Assembly: GCA_027604005.1 (NCBI GenBank)
Contig: JADGJT010000099.1
Span: 1-56,859 of the forward strand
From: Dinochytrium kinnereticum
Lineage: Eukaryota; Chytridiomycota; Chytridiomycetes; Chytridiales; Chytridiaceae
Reading direction: 5' to 3'
Length of the DNA: 56,859 nt
The notes below the pieces were generated by a model. The model searched no databases. It was not told where the DNA came from and saw only the letters and a list, made by a program, of their open reading frames with translations. Shown piece after piece: positions 1 through 11,720 of this stretch (positions are counted from its first letter, which is position 1; the number at the start of each line of letters is the position of its first letter). Both the position numbers and the translations under genes were made by a program.

Positions 1-536
1 CGCGCCGCGCCCGCCCACCCCAACCACCCCCCCCACTCTACACCCGCGCGCCACCTACTTTCTCCCCCCCCCCCCCAAACAAATCACACCACCGCCCGCG
101 GCGGGCCGGCCCCCCGGGTAAAGGTGAGAAAGCAGGGGAGAGATAAAGCACGGACTAAAAACAATCGGCATAATCGCTGTCGGACCTCGAATATCGATAT
201 CACCTCACAGAGGGAGATCAATAAAAACAAAACTACAGAGGAACGGCCACGAGCGCTTTGGGGACCCGGAAAAGGGGCAAAAAGAAGAAAAAGAATCACT
301 TCACAGGAAGGATTAATAAATAGGGGAAAAGAGGGGGGCAAAAACAAGGTCATTGAACAAAACAACAAAAAACTGCTATAAAAAGGGAATCCAGAGGTAA
401 ATAAATTAAGAGGTAAACTACAAGCGACGCGCAAAAAAGAAAAAAGAAAAAGAAAAAGAAGAAGGACTGATGAAGGAAAATAAAAACAGTTGTGCAAGAA
501 AGAATGAAAGAGACAAGGACGACCCCAAAAAAGTCC
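1..536. other. GC-rich and low-complexity contig edge, no gene
   Basis: The first 120 bases are C-rich and G+C-rich with several runs of 8 to 14 C. They are followed by A-rich, purine-rich sequence up to the stop codon of the Myb gene. No open frame here has family character. It probably holds the 3' flank of the Myb gene plus an assembly edge. I see no telomeric repeat array. Confidence 0.5.
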
Positions 537-2410
537 TCACCCATCCATTTCCTCCACAAAGTCCCCATCGTCCCCCCCAAGCCCAACCACAAACCCTTCA
601 GCCTCTAACCTCTCCTTAATCTGCAACCACCTAGTCCTGCACTGCCTCTGCGTCCTCCCCCTGATCATCCCAGCAATCTTCACCCAACTCTTTCCATGAG
701 TCTTCAGCCCCTTTCTCAAAGCCATATCCTCATCCGCGCTCCATTTACCTTTCCGAATCTCAGGGTCAAGCGCCTCCTGGTACCTAGCGATACACTGAAC
801 AGCAGTACGGCCAGGGATGCGTTCCGCGATGCGTTGCCACGGGATCAAGCTCGACGACGGAGAAATGTCGGCGGTGGGGTCGGACACTCGGAGCGTGTCA
901 CATGCGTCTCGGAAGGCCTGCTTTAGAATCGTATCTTCCTCCGTCGACCATTTCCCTTTATGAATCCTCGGGTTGAGAGCGCCCGTCCATCGAGTGGAGC
1001 ACTGAATGGGGGTACGGCCAGGAATGGTGGCGGCAATCAGCGCCCATTTCCCTTGAGTCCCATGTCGAGAGACAGCCGATCGCAAAAGAGCGTCCTCGGC
1101 CGCAGTCCACTTGTTATAAGTTGAGGTGCGAACGGCTCGTTGCCGTTTTCGGGAGGGCGCTGCGGCGGATGGAATGGTGGCAGTCACAGGTGAAGGGTTG
1201 TACATAACTGACGCAACGGGCAGACGGCCGTTCATGTTGGCCGAAGAGAGCGGGTGAATCCTTCCACCAACAGCAGCAGATATGTTCAGAGGAACCCCGG
1301 ACGAGCAAAGAGGCGGCTGAGCAACGATCTGCTGGGGCGGGACCCGAAGCGTCGGGTGTGCAGGTCTAACCATTTGGTAATACTGCTGCGGAGCCGGGGT
1401 AGGGGACACAGAAGCGGTTCGGGGCTGTGGTGGCGACGCGGAACCTGAAAGAGAGGACGCCATCGGGGATGGAGGGGCGGTCACCATGCCAAAGAGGGGT
1501 TTGGATGTTGGGAAGTCCATCACAGTGAATGACGGGCATAGAGAGGGCGAGTTTGCGGGGGTCGCGTCAGGGGTGGGCTGACGGATAGCATCGTTTAATG
1601 ATGAGGTGCTCATTTTTGACTGGGATTCCACGATCTGGAGGATGTTTCTCATTAGAACTAATGACAGAGAGCTGGGAAATGATCAACCAGAAAAGCAAAA
1701 CGCCGGAGTAGGTTCTAAATGTACCTGGCGTCGGAGCTCTTCAATGTGGGCCTCGGGGGAAGATAAGAGACTGCTCATTTGCTGATGGTAGGCGTCAGCA
1801 ATAACATCTGGAGATATGGTCCATGCTCCTTCACCGATCATGTCTGACGACATTGTTGTAGGTCCTGAGACGGGTTCAAAAAAGTCCGAATCCGGGTTCA
1901 CTAGGAACTGTGGATAGAGAGGAGAAAAGGATAGGCGTGTTAGGGGGGTCATGAGGGATGAGCGAAGTATTGTAACTATATGTAAAGGCACATGCTTTGC
2001 TAGAATGGCAGACTCACCTGATCCAACATATCATCCATCCCCTCAACCTTTGCATCCTCCGCAGAGCTCAAAGGAGGCGAAAGCAAAGCAGAAGCAGCAG
2101 CCCCCAACCACGCTTGGTGCGACAACATGGCCAGATCATGCCCACTGGGAGCAGCAAACACCATGGGCTCCTCATCCATCATCCTCTTTGCAGAGAGAGG
2201 AGCAGGAATCATGGAGGTGAATGAGGAGGCCAATGTGGCTGATGTGGCGGTTGGAGATGAGGAGGAGGGGAAGCAGAGGAGATCTGTGAATGAAAAGTCA
2301 ACGGGGAGGCCTCCTCCAACATTGACGGATGATGATGGTGAATGCAAGCGGTTGTCGTTGCTTGGTGTCATTGTGAGCAGTGGTGGTGTTGGGGGGGTGG
2401 GGAAGGTCAT
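537..2410 (-). CDS. Three-repeat Myb-like DNA-binding protein
   Basis: Probable nuclear transcription factor, about 557 aa in three exons: 2410-2018, 1907-1725 and 1634-537. The introns are GTGAGT...CAG and GTACAT...CAG, both phase 0. The first ~360 residues are Pro/Ser-rich and look disordered. A basic stretch (SRKRQR) precedes three SANT/Myb repeats near the C-terminus, starting at KWTAAED, KWSTEED and KWSADED and each carrying a GRT-x-x-QC recognition-helix core. Repeat 2 has a Ser/Pro-rich insert of about 20 residues between helices 1 and 2, and its third Trp is Tyr. Repeat 3 keeps all three Trp. The start at 2410 is the first Met of the open frame; an upstream non-coding exon is possible. 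The Myb call is firm; the target genes are unknown. Confidence 0.85.
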
Positions 2411-3754
2411 CTGTGCTGCGATTGAAGAGTGGTGAACGCGTTAACGGGGTGTTGATGGAGGAGAGGGATAGACGGATCGAGGGATAGAGTGATAGAGGGA
2501 GGGATGGAGGGAGGGAGGGAGAGGGTGGCAGGGAGATTGCTGGGAGGGGGTGAATGCAGGCGCGGAGGGCAGCAATCCCACCAATGGGAGTGAGTGTCGT
2601 GCATGTGCAACGGTGTGACAGGTGGGTTGGTGATGAGCCGTGAGCAGAGGTGGTTCCAACCAATGGGAGGGGCGCATGCATAAAATTTGTCCTTTCCCCA
2701 CATCAAGGACCGCAGGCAAAGGGACGCGTCAAGAGACAGACGTGATGGACAAGGGGCAAACAAATGGGAGGGAGGAGAGGAGAGGAGAGGAGGCAAGGAA
2801 GGAATTAAGTGCCCGTCTCAGCTGAGACCGACGCTGTCGGCTTCAAGCCAAAAAGAAAGACTGAACATACCGTAAGCAGAGCTGATCCTCAATCCGACGA
2901 TGCGTTGGGTATAATAATAATAATGATAATGATAATATGGAAAGAGTGGATGGATGAAAAAAGCAGCAGATCGCTCCTCTGGGTCTCTCGCAAACGATCG
3001 ATCAGATGAATGCAATGCTAGAGCGATGCGATGCTGCTGGTGCTGATGAGGATCTTGTGGATGCAATGAGGTCCGTCCAAGCGATGGGAGAACCGAGCAG
3101 AGTGCAACAGAGCAAGCAGTGGTGCAGCTTGTTATCGATGGTGTGGTGGCCGAATGGAGGGGTTGGGTGGGTCCGCTATGAGTATCGCTTTCTGAAGCGC
3201 CGTGGGGTTGGTGGGGGGCAATGAGGTCCTTTTCCTCCGTTGTTTCCTGAGTGCTGCTGCTGTGCTGCTGTCTGCTTGCCTTTGCTCGGTTTTTCTTCGC
3301 TCTCGTTTTTCTTGTGTTGAAAAGATTTGGGTTTTTTCTCCCTGCGTCCTGTGTTCGGAATCGAGCAAATGCTGCTGCTCCACAGTCAAATCTCACGGCA
3401 GGAATTCCCTCACTGTGAAAAACACAACGGGCAAACAACAGGGTGAGTGCCCATTGGCCAGACACCATCAAATCATGCAAGTGCTAACGCATTTGTCAAG
3501 TGATGATACAGAGCTCATGTCTGAAGTAAAGTTACTTTCTGATTCTGAGCTTGAAGCATCAGTTCATCTGCCGCTGGAAAAGCGAGCGAAGAGCTTTCCT
3601 CACACGCTCTGCTAAGCTTGCCCGCTCCTCGTCTGCATGTGCATCGAGCGATTATGGCTCTGGTGGACGCAATGCCACTGCGTTCTTTCCTCTCTTATGA
3701 CTGTAGGAACCCGCTGACCCCCCAATCATTTCTTATAAAAAATTAATTAATTGA
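2411..3754. other. Intergenic, purine-rich divergent promoter region
   Basis: This stretch lies between the divergent Myb and CDF transporter genes. It holds GA-rich tracts (about 2455-2530 and 2760-2800) and GATG/GATGC-rich runs near 3005-3075. The open frames on both strands show biased composition and no family signal. I see nothing else that supports a gene. Confidence 0.5.
3734..3740 (+). promoter_or_regulatory. TATA-like box close to the CDF transporter ATG
   Basis: TATAAAA lies only 15 bp before the ATG at 3755. If it is a real TATA box, transcription would start at or after that ATG, which favours the in-frame ATG at 3908 as the true start. Confidence 0.35.
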
Positions 3755-5723
3755 ATGGCTGACAGTCTGGGAAATCTGGAAGCCCCTTGTTGTTGTCTGC
3801 TCCGCTTCCAACGGATTGCAAACGTCGTTGACGCTCTGGAGAAACACACAGCCCTCACCGCTCAGTCCCCACGCCTCCTGCTTCTTGGAACTGGATCCCA
3901 AAGCAGAATGATAGGTGGTGAGAGTGATTGTGGGGATGGGCATCGCCTTGGCCTCCATAATGCAGCAGAAGTACAGCCATCACTTTGTTCATCCTCCATC
4001 ACACAACATCAACATCAGCTCACCAAAGACCACGACTCAACCCACATTTTCCTTCCCATCGATGCCACCGACACCCAATCAACATCAATACCACCGCTCA
4101 ACCAAACCTGGGTCAAATCCTTGTTCTGCTCCCACCCCACTGTCCCATCCTCCCATAACCTCAACCATGTCCTCTTTGATGCCGCAGCCTCGGACGACGA
4201 AGTGGATTTGAAGGAATGCGAAAACCCCGTGGAATGCACCACAGACAACCAAAAAAGTTCTCAAAGAGAGGTTAGCCAAAAACGTCTCCGGATGGCTGTT
4301 GTGCTTTGCTCAATGTTCTTTTTGGTTGAGTTGGGGGCTGGCTATGCTGCTGGTGAGTTTTGAGTTTGTTTTTTTTTTATCCGTTTACTTTTGTTTGCTT
4401 GTCTGTTTGACGTCGTCCCCCAGCGTTTGAATTCTGACCATTCCTCCCATCCAAAAGGGTCACTCGCGATTTTGTCGGACGCGTTCCACCTTCTTGGAGA
4501 TATTGCGGGGTTTGGTATCGCGTTAACGGCCATCCATCTTTCAAAGCTTCGTCCAACGCCACGTAAGCCCCCCAACCTCCCCTTTCCTAAAGAGCGCAAA
4601 CAAACATACAGACAAACAAGCAAATAACTAACAAACCAACTAACCAAAAGAATACACCTACGGCTACACTCGCACCGAGCTTCTCGGGTCACTCCTCTCC
4701 ACAATCTTAGTATGGGTGTTAACAGCCTACCTTGTTCTCGAATCCTTTGACCGGCTCTTGTTTCATCCTCAACCGGTTAATCCACGGATTATGCTTATCA
4801 CTGCTTGTGTTGGGGTGGCTGTTAACCTCGTTTTGGTCGGGACGTTGCATGGGGGATTTGGTGGGTTGATGGGTGGGGTTAATGGAGAGTGCTTGCATCA
4901 TGGTCATTTACTTTCACACCCTCCGAGTCATCACCATCATCATGATCATGAAATCGAGACTTGGTGTGAGGCTGAGAACGGAGTGGGAGATAAGCATAAT
5001 GAAAAAGTTAATCACCATGACGATTACCACCACTGCCATGGTCACGCTTCGACACATATTCACCATCCGCCCCAACTACCCGTCATCCGAAACAAAGAAA
5101 CCGACCTTAACATCCGCGCTGCAACCCTTCACGTGATAGGCGATCTCCTCTCCTCTCTCGGTGTCCTTATCTCTTCCCTTATCCTAAGCTTCTACCCAAC
5201 CCTCCACTTTATAGATCCCATCTGCACCCTCCTCTTCGCCCTCCTAGTAATCATCACGACCCGACAGATATTCATGGAAACTCTAAGAGGCCTAATGGAA
5301 TCCTCACCAGCACATCTCACCGGCACATCAGTGACCCAAGCCGTGATGACCGTTCCCAAAGTGGTGGACGTCCACTGCTGTCACGTTTGGGATGTTTCAG
5401 GAGGTGTGACGTGCGCGAGTTTGCATGCCATTGTTCGAGTTGATCCGGACGAAGCCGCGGCATTCAACAAGGCTCATGCATCACCCACGCGGTCACCGCA
5501 ATCCGCCTCAACCTTGACTCAACATGTTCCGTCACCGCCATCTGACTCGCATCCCGTCTTGAAGGCGCTGAGAGACGTTCGGAGGGTTGTGAAGGAGATT
5601 GGGGTTGCCCATGTGACTGTTCAGATTGAGCCGGTTTTGGAGGAAGGAGAATGGGAGGCTGGTAGGTGTTTGGGGGATCGGGAAGGGGGGGAAGATGTGT
5701 GCTTGTTTGGAGGCGTGGAGTGA
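3755..5723 (+). CDS. CDF (SLC30/ZRC1-type) zinc transporter
   Basis: Cation diffusion facilitator that should export Zn2+ (or a related ion) from the cytosol into an organelle in exchange for protons. Exons 3755-4352, 4458-4562 and 4651-5723 give up to 591 aa. The CDF core begins at about residue 180 with TM1 (RMAVVLCSMFF). The metal-site motif H-x3-D occurs in TM2 (SDAFHLLGD) and TM5 (ATLHVIGD). The TM4-TM5 loop is very His-rich (positions about 4897-5080), typical of zinc-type members. The cytosolic ferredoxin-like C-terminal domain follows, around VDVHCCHVWDVSGG and VTVQIEP. The ~175-residue N-terminal extension is unlike the core and may be shorter; alternative ATG at 3908. Zinc specificity is inferred from the His loop and HD/HD sites. 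Confidence 0.87.
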
Positions 5724-6564
5724 AGTTGTGTGAGAGGGAGGTCACCTTTTTTACCATGATACCCCTAGTTGAGAAATAAAAACTGCTGCTGCGCGTACAC
5801 AGTATGGAAAGAATATTGTAATAGTTCGAGGAAAGGGGGCCAAGAACGAATTACATTATGTGGAGATGGAAGCAAAACAAACAACAACAAATTGATTTTC
5901 CACAACACAACACACAAACCATCCTCACCGTCCGACCCGTCACCAACTCTTACTGCACTCAACCCTCACAATCCCATCGGCATCTTTCAAGGCAAAGCTG
6001 TCGACTATTGACTTCTCTCAACATTCATCGTAGGTTCATGATGAGGGAGGGACCTTAGCCTCCTTCTTTGTGTGAGGTGTGGTACAAGCTTCAAATAAGG
6101 GGATATTTAAGAGTCGACTGTCCAATGTTCAAGCATGCAAAGAAAGCGTTCGTTCTGTCAACATTGATCAGACCAGATCAACGTGTTCAGTAAATAGTCG
6201 GGTGAAGGCGATGATGGGAGGTGGTGTTTGGCAGCACATTACTTATATTTCGTGCAGCCCTTGAAGTGCGCAACGTGCATCAAACCATCGCACGGCATTA
6301 AGCTAGCGGCATGCCGTCTCTCTGCTGCATATCATTTCTCGGCCATCTGAGCAGCGCGTCCGTCCCAGCAGCAGCAGAACACAGTCAGCCAAACGCGCTG
6401 ACGCGTCAGCAGGGAGGAAAACAAAAAATTTCCTCTTTCCCACGCACGTCGTTCACTGTGCAACCGTTCAAAGAAGGTCGGTCACACAGCGTCTGCCTCG
6501 TGAGCATTCAGGTCTTTCTTTGCCATGGAAGAACTCTGTTGAACCGAACCCAACACACACCAGA
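5724..6564. other. Intergenic region
   Basis: No convincing coding region. The sequence contains the 3' flank of the CDF transporter and the promoter of the small secreted peptide. I see nothing specific in it. Confidence 0.45.
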
Positions 6565-6905
6565 ATGCTCACCCTCACCCCGCTCCTCACCCTCCTCGCC
6601 GTCCTCTCCGTCACCGTCACCGCATCGCCCACCCAGCATCATCTGTCACCACGAGAGTTCCTGACCACCGAATGCAAGAGCTGCTGGGGTGGCTTCCCCG
6701 TTTGCTTCCCTGTGTTTGATGCGACCTGCAGGAAGGCTTGTGCTGAGAAGGGGTTGAAGACTTGGGGCGTTAGCTGTGTGCTTAATGCCGGTAAGCAAAT
6801 TGCTTTTGTTTATTTTTTTACTGCATATATAAGTAACTTTTTTGTTGGTTTTGTTTCGATGGTGTTAAAGGTGACGGCAAACATTTCTGCGAGTGCCCAA
6901 AGTAA
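6565..6905 (+). CDS. Small secreted eight-cysteine peptide, CSαβ/defensin-like pattern
   Basis: An 86-aa predicted secreted peptide from two exons (6565-6790, 6871-6905; intron GTAAGC...AAG, phase 1). A hydrophobic signal peptide covers about residues 1-22. The mature part has eight Cys: C-x2-C-x6-C-x7-C-x3-C-x11-C-x10-C-x-C. The C-x3-C followed by a terminal C-x-C is the spacing of cysteine-stabilised alpha-beta (CSαβ) peptides such as defensins. The C-x-C pair is created only after splicing, since exon 2 encodes just the last 11 residues. The start is the ATG directly before the hydrophobic segment; an in-frame ATG at 6520 would bury the signal. Function is not known: antimicrobial, signalling or structural roles are all possible, and other disulfide folds are not excluded. 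Confidence 0.65.
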
Positions 6906-7775
6906 TTCACCAGTCAGGCTGATCATTTAGTATTCTTGAAACATAATCGATTGTTCCTGTCGTTTTATTGCGGGTCTCTTATGCCCGCTTATTTTCTGAC
7001 GTCCTTCTTTTCGGTTCCATTATCAGTTCCAATTGCTCTCTTGAGCCTATCATTTTCTTTATCGTCTTTTTTTGATCCTTTCCCATGCCGCTTTGATCGG
7101 TTGTTTTGATTCTTTTCATATTTCAATAATGCCGCAATTGTATCTGTACTTTTTGTTGAGTGATATGCTGGCATTCATGTGCTGCTGTAAATGAATGAAT
7201 GCAAGACATGTCAAAGACTTTTTTCTGTGGTGAGAGTTTTGTGCGGATCCTGGTCTGTTGCAAAGGTGCTCTCCGTGTCTTTGGCGGCATGTCCTGAGGT
7301 GCACTTAGGTTATTACTGCAGCCATTGAAGAAGTCTCAAAAACAAATCAAAACTCCACCGAGAGACATTTCAATTGTTTTTTTTAATCTCCAACGGCACT
7401 TGACCCTGTTGCCTGCCAGAAAGCATCCCTTTCTTTCGTTGATTTAGTTCAACGAACCATTACAGGCTAAGCCTTTGATGAAGGTGGAAGATTTTGGTGC
7501 TGTTTATAGTTGCCTTCAACGAATGTTAAAGATGGAAGGCTTACAAATGGATGGCGCTGATGAGATGGCCATGAACAATGGGTACTCCAAGAACATGCAC
7601 AGACGTTCAGAGCAAACTTCTCAACCATTTCATTCAACTTGGACCCAATAAAGCCGACCCACACCTCTTTCTCTATACATGAGAGGTCGTCAACGGATCG
7701 GTAAAATGTCCAATAGCAATAAAACTGACAAACTTTACCCAACCTCCCCATCCAGAATACCCTCAGACCTCTTGA
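6906..7775. other. Intergenic region
   Basis: An AT-rich 3' flank and promoter region with a few short open frames of no recognisable family. I see nothing to annotate. Confidence 0.45.
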
Positions 7776-9337
7776 ATGCGTCCCCTCCTTCGCAACCTCA
7801 CCCTCCTAGCTGGAATCCTGATTCGACTTCCATTCATTCGTCAACCTCTTCTAAGGGGCCTTGCAAGTGTTATCCCAGACTCTTACCTCATTCCATTTGC
7901 TCCACAACGAAAAGAGGGTGTTCCAACGGCTGCCTCCACGATGAGTGATTCACAGTCATTCAAGAACGTTGTTCAGCAGGTTTTGTCTCTGGTAAGGACT
8001 TTTTGGTGGTGTAGTTATTCTTTTTTTTGGGGGGGGGGGGGAGGGGGGGGAGGGTTGGCAGGCATGTTACAGGTTGATGTTGGGATGATTTACACAGGAT
8101 GCCCTTGTTTGTGTTTTTGCTTGTAGGAAAAAAGTGAGGGAGCTGGTGCTAGAGTTCGGAGGTCGATCGGGACAAGCGAATTGAGGAATCTAGATCCATT
8201 CCTCATGCTTGACGAATTTGTGGTTGTCGCGCCAGCAGGTTTTCCGGATCACCCACATAGAGGGTAAGCCTTTTTTTTTTCAATGTCATTTAGACGAAAC
8301 CGATAATTAGATCGTCTAATCCAATGTTTTGCCGCTTCCCTCTGATACCCATGCCAACAAAAAATAAAACAAAATGAAAGAATAGGTTCGAGACCAGCAC
8401 TTACATGCTCGAAGGCAGCTTCATCCACGAAGATTTCACGGGCCGTAAAGGCATCATCAACCCAGGCGATCTCCAATGGATGACCGCGGGTCGTGGGATT
8501 GTGCACGCCGAGATGCCCATCGCCGATCCTCCAGGAACAGTCTGCCGAGGACTCCAATTGTGGATCAACCTACCTGCTGAGCATAAGATGGTTGAACCGA
8601 GATACCAGGAGCTCAAGGATGAGGATGTCCCGAGAGCTGAGAGTAAGGATGGGAAGGTTAAGGTGAAGGTGATTGCGGGGGAGAGTTTTGGAGTGAAGGC
8701 GGCGGTGAGGACGTATACGCCAATTTTTTACTTGGATTTTAAAATGGATGCAGGGGCTAAAGCAGTGCAGGTTTGAGGGGTTTCACTTAGTCTCTCATTT
8801 GCATCTTTGTTCCTTGGTTTTATTGACACGCTGCTGCATTTTCATTCGCCTTTTCACATCGCTTCTCAACATCAAATCCAAACTTTTGTTTACCATCGCC
8901 CTCCGGTGCGGTTTCCAGCCCATCCCAGAAGGCTACACGACCTTCATCTACACACTATCAGGCACACCCAAATTCGGCTCAAACAATACCCGCGTACAGC
9001 CACACACCACCGTTGTTTTTTCAAGAGATGGAGAAGCGGTGCCCATGGAATCCAGTGATGACGAGCCCTCTCATTTTGTTTTAATCGCTGGCAAACCGAT
9101 CGGAGAAAAGATTGTTCAGTACGGACCCTTTGTGATGAATGATCAGGCTGAGATTTACACGGTTAGTAGTTTTTCGCGCTGAGGTTGAGGGGGGGCGTGT
9201 GGCTGTTTTCTCTTCGTTGTGCATGGCTGACCGCGGGTTCTTTTCTGTTTTTTCTCAAGGCCTTTGACGACTATCAGAACGGAAGGAATGGCTTTGAGGA
9301 TGCGGAAGGGTGGTCCTCGCAGATTGGACACGTTTGA
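7776..9337 (+). CDS. Pirin (bicupin) family protein
   Basis: Pirins are iron-binding bicupins linked to transcriptional co-regulation or quercetin dioxygenase activity. Five exons (7776-7991, 8127-8263, 8386-8770, 8919-9161, 9260-9337) give 352 aa. Translation from the internal ATG at 7941 gives 297 aa, the usual family size. The first cupin keeps the metal ligands: two His in FPDHPHRG, then His and Glu in GIVHAEMP. LRNLDPFLMLDEF and PGDLQWMTAGRG are also family hallmarks. The second cupin starts around IPEGYTTFIYTLSG. The extra 55 N-terminal residues (MRPLLRNLTLLAG...) are Arg/Leu-rich and free of acidic residues in the first half, so they could be a mitochondrial leader or simply 5' UTR. 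All joins preserve family sequence across the introns. Confidence 0.93.
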
Positions 9338-9594
9338 AAATAAAGACAAGTCGTGTATCACTGCAATGATTTGTGGCTCCCTTCACCTTCATTGGTGGTT
9401 TCTCTGGAACAAGCTTCTGGCCCTTCCATCGACACACCCTGGTCGTTTCCGACACTCACCCAACGAAAAGCATCACTGAACCGCATCGCTGCGCTGATCC
9501 ATCCCTCGTCAACTGGGTTCGATAGCAGTGGAAGACTGTCCTTTCGATACCTGTCCCAAAGCATCAACGCAGCCTGCTATACAACCATCAAATC

Positions 9595-10382
9595 ATGTCA
9601 CCAAGAGCCATCCTTGTCTCTGCCTTTGTCATCGCATCCGCCCTGCTGACAGCGATGCCTTCAGCCATGGCAAGTGACGTGCTATCTGCTTCTGTTTTGT
9701 TTGGTGTGGCCGTAAAAAGGCTAACGATCTTGTCTTATCATCGCTGCGATCATCACCGTTCGTCCACAGGCTGCGGATGCGACCATCAACATTGGCAATG
9801 GTGGGACTGCAGCCGTATCAAACGCCAACGTCACCATTCAAGCAGGCCAATCTGTTCAATGGGTTTTCTTCAGTAAGCTCACACCCACTTTCCGCTCGTT
9901 ACCCCTAATCCCAAATCTCTCTTCTTCCATAAGGCCTCTCCTACTACCTCTACCAGCAACCCAGCCTCAACAACTGCACAGCCTCGACTCCCTCCGAATT
10001 CGGAGGCAACCTTCTTATCAGCGCAGGCAACGAAGGCTACACCCATGTCTTCCCTCGGGTCGGGGAGTACTTTTGGTACGTTGAGCGTCTCACTCGATCC
10101 GAGTGCCAAAATGGTGGGCAGGGCTCCATTCGGGTGATTGAGAGGTTACCCTCGACTTCCTCTGTCGTGAGAACTGGCACAGGGTTTGTTCCGGGGACGG
10201 CGGCGACCACTACTTCTGCGGGGATCACTCAGATTGTGATCACTGGGGCTCCCAATGTTCCTACGGGGCCTTCGGTGCCGTATGTTACTTTTGGGGGTGC
10301 GGTTTCTGGGAGTGCGGTTAACTTTTTGGGGGTCTTTGTTGCGTTTTTGGTGGTGGTTTGTCTGGGTGGGGTTTGGGCTTGA
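9595..10382 (+). CDS. Secreted GPI-anchored cupredoxin-like protein
   Basis: About 211 aa. Exons are 9595-9678 (donor uncertain), 9770-9872 and 9934-10382. It has a signal peptide, then a single cupredoxin-like beta domain (IQAGQSVQWVFFS ... GEYFWYV ... GGQGSIRV). A Ser/Thr-rich spacer and a C-terminal hydrophobic tail (GVFVAFLVVVCLGGV) look like a GPI-anchoring signal. In fungal blue-copper-like proteins the strand before the last loop normally supplies Cys and His. Here the corresponding segment reads YFWYVERLTRSEC, without the usual Cys-x-His, so copper binding is doubtful. The predicted place is the cell surface or wall. The first splice junction was set by frame only: GTGCTA at 9679 is a weak donor, and GTAAAA at about 9709 is an alternative. 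Confidence 0.7.
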
Positions 10383-11720
10383 GGTGGGGGGGTTTTGTCT
10401 TGTTTTTCTTTTTTTTTTCTTCTGTTCGTCTCTTTGGTTTTTGAAAACGCATCCCTTATCAACACGATTTTACCTGAAGTTCAATCTTTATTTCTTTCAT
10501 GACTTTAAAGGTACTTTTTTATGAAGTGATTATTCTTTCTTCTTCTTGGAGCGGTGGTTTTTCATTCTGTGTCGGGGTGGCAGCATTTGCTCGCCCATTT
10601 TTTTTTAAACCATGCATTAAACTTTATTCTCATTGAAGTAACTTTAACTATTTATATGTCTTTCTTTTACCATTGCAGCCATCTTTGCAAAAGTTATATG
10701 AGGATCTAGAATGATGCTGTACCGGTGTTATCAAATATTGGAACCGATCAAAATGCTTCTGAAGTCAAGCTCAAGAATCACAGATGGGTCATAGTCGGTT
10801 TCTCACTGTAAAAGTCTCTTGAGGTCAAACTATGAAAACAGCAACGAATCCAGACTCAAGTGAAGGTTTTTCAGAATGACTATGGCTGAAGACTAGGACG
10901 AGACGGTGAGAGGAGCCAATACGGTTTTTGGAGCGGAATCAAAAAAAGGAGATCAACCGCAGCTGTTTATTTATCACGAAAATGTAGACGTGGTGAAAAT
11001 TGGAGAGGGAGCCAGTGACGGGTGGGTTAAATCCAGAAAAGAGTGACGGCAGCTTTTGAATTCTGAGCATGGTGGAAAACGGATGTAACGGACGAATTGA
11101 ATGTGGATTAGATGTGAAGGCTTCAATCTGGAAGGAATGAAAACGAAGAGAGAGACGCACTGGATTATGAATGCGCAGCCTGCCATCCACAAGAGTGACC
11201 AATGTAATAGAGCATTGCACTTTAGAAAGAGGTAATTCACAAAAGAGATATTGGAAGATTCACCAGGTTTCTAAACTAAACGCCAGAACTCGGCATTCGG
11301 TGGAGAGAATCAATAAAAAATGTTCAGGAATCAATGACCTGTCCATCCCACCCCCTCCTGAAGTCTTCCTCATGATCTCGCTAGTTTTGGTAATCAATCA
11401 CTTACTTATTGCATCTCCGTAGAAGCCAAATTATCAATGTAAATAACAGCATACTGATTGTATTTAATACTGTATGCTAGATTATTGTTTGTGGTTTCAT
11501 GGAGATATGTAGGTTTCTTTGATTACGACACGAGAGAATATACTATGGGTTCATAATAAAAAACGTTTGGTAAGTATTCGCCCCCTTTCTTGAGGGAATA
11601 TTTATTTCTAGTGATAACACAACGGAGAGTGGGGCATCGTTGAACGAGGATTAGCAGAGCTGGATGGTCGAAAAGAACAGAAAAAGGGCTATAGGTGAGC
11701 GTACAGAGCCAGTGAAAGGC
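10383..11720. other. Intergenic region, AT-rich
   Basis: About 1.3 kb between two convergent genes. It contains T-rich stretches (about 10390-10440 and 10590-10620) and no open frame with family features. I see no RNA gene or repeat. Confidence 0.5.

Noticed and set aside
2818..3480. 220-aa open frame on the minus strand upstream of the Myb gene
   Set aside because: Composition follows repeats (Tyr/His run from an ATAATG repeat, Gln/Thr-rich segments), with no domain and no neighbouring splice structure; more likely promoter or 5' UTR.
9510..9530. GGGTTCGATAGCA as a tRNA B box
   Set aside because: No matching A box, acceptor stem or T stem could be folded around it. Similar GGTTCGA hits elsewhere (8386, 42340, 56777) lie inside coding exons.
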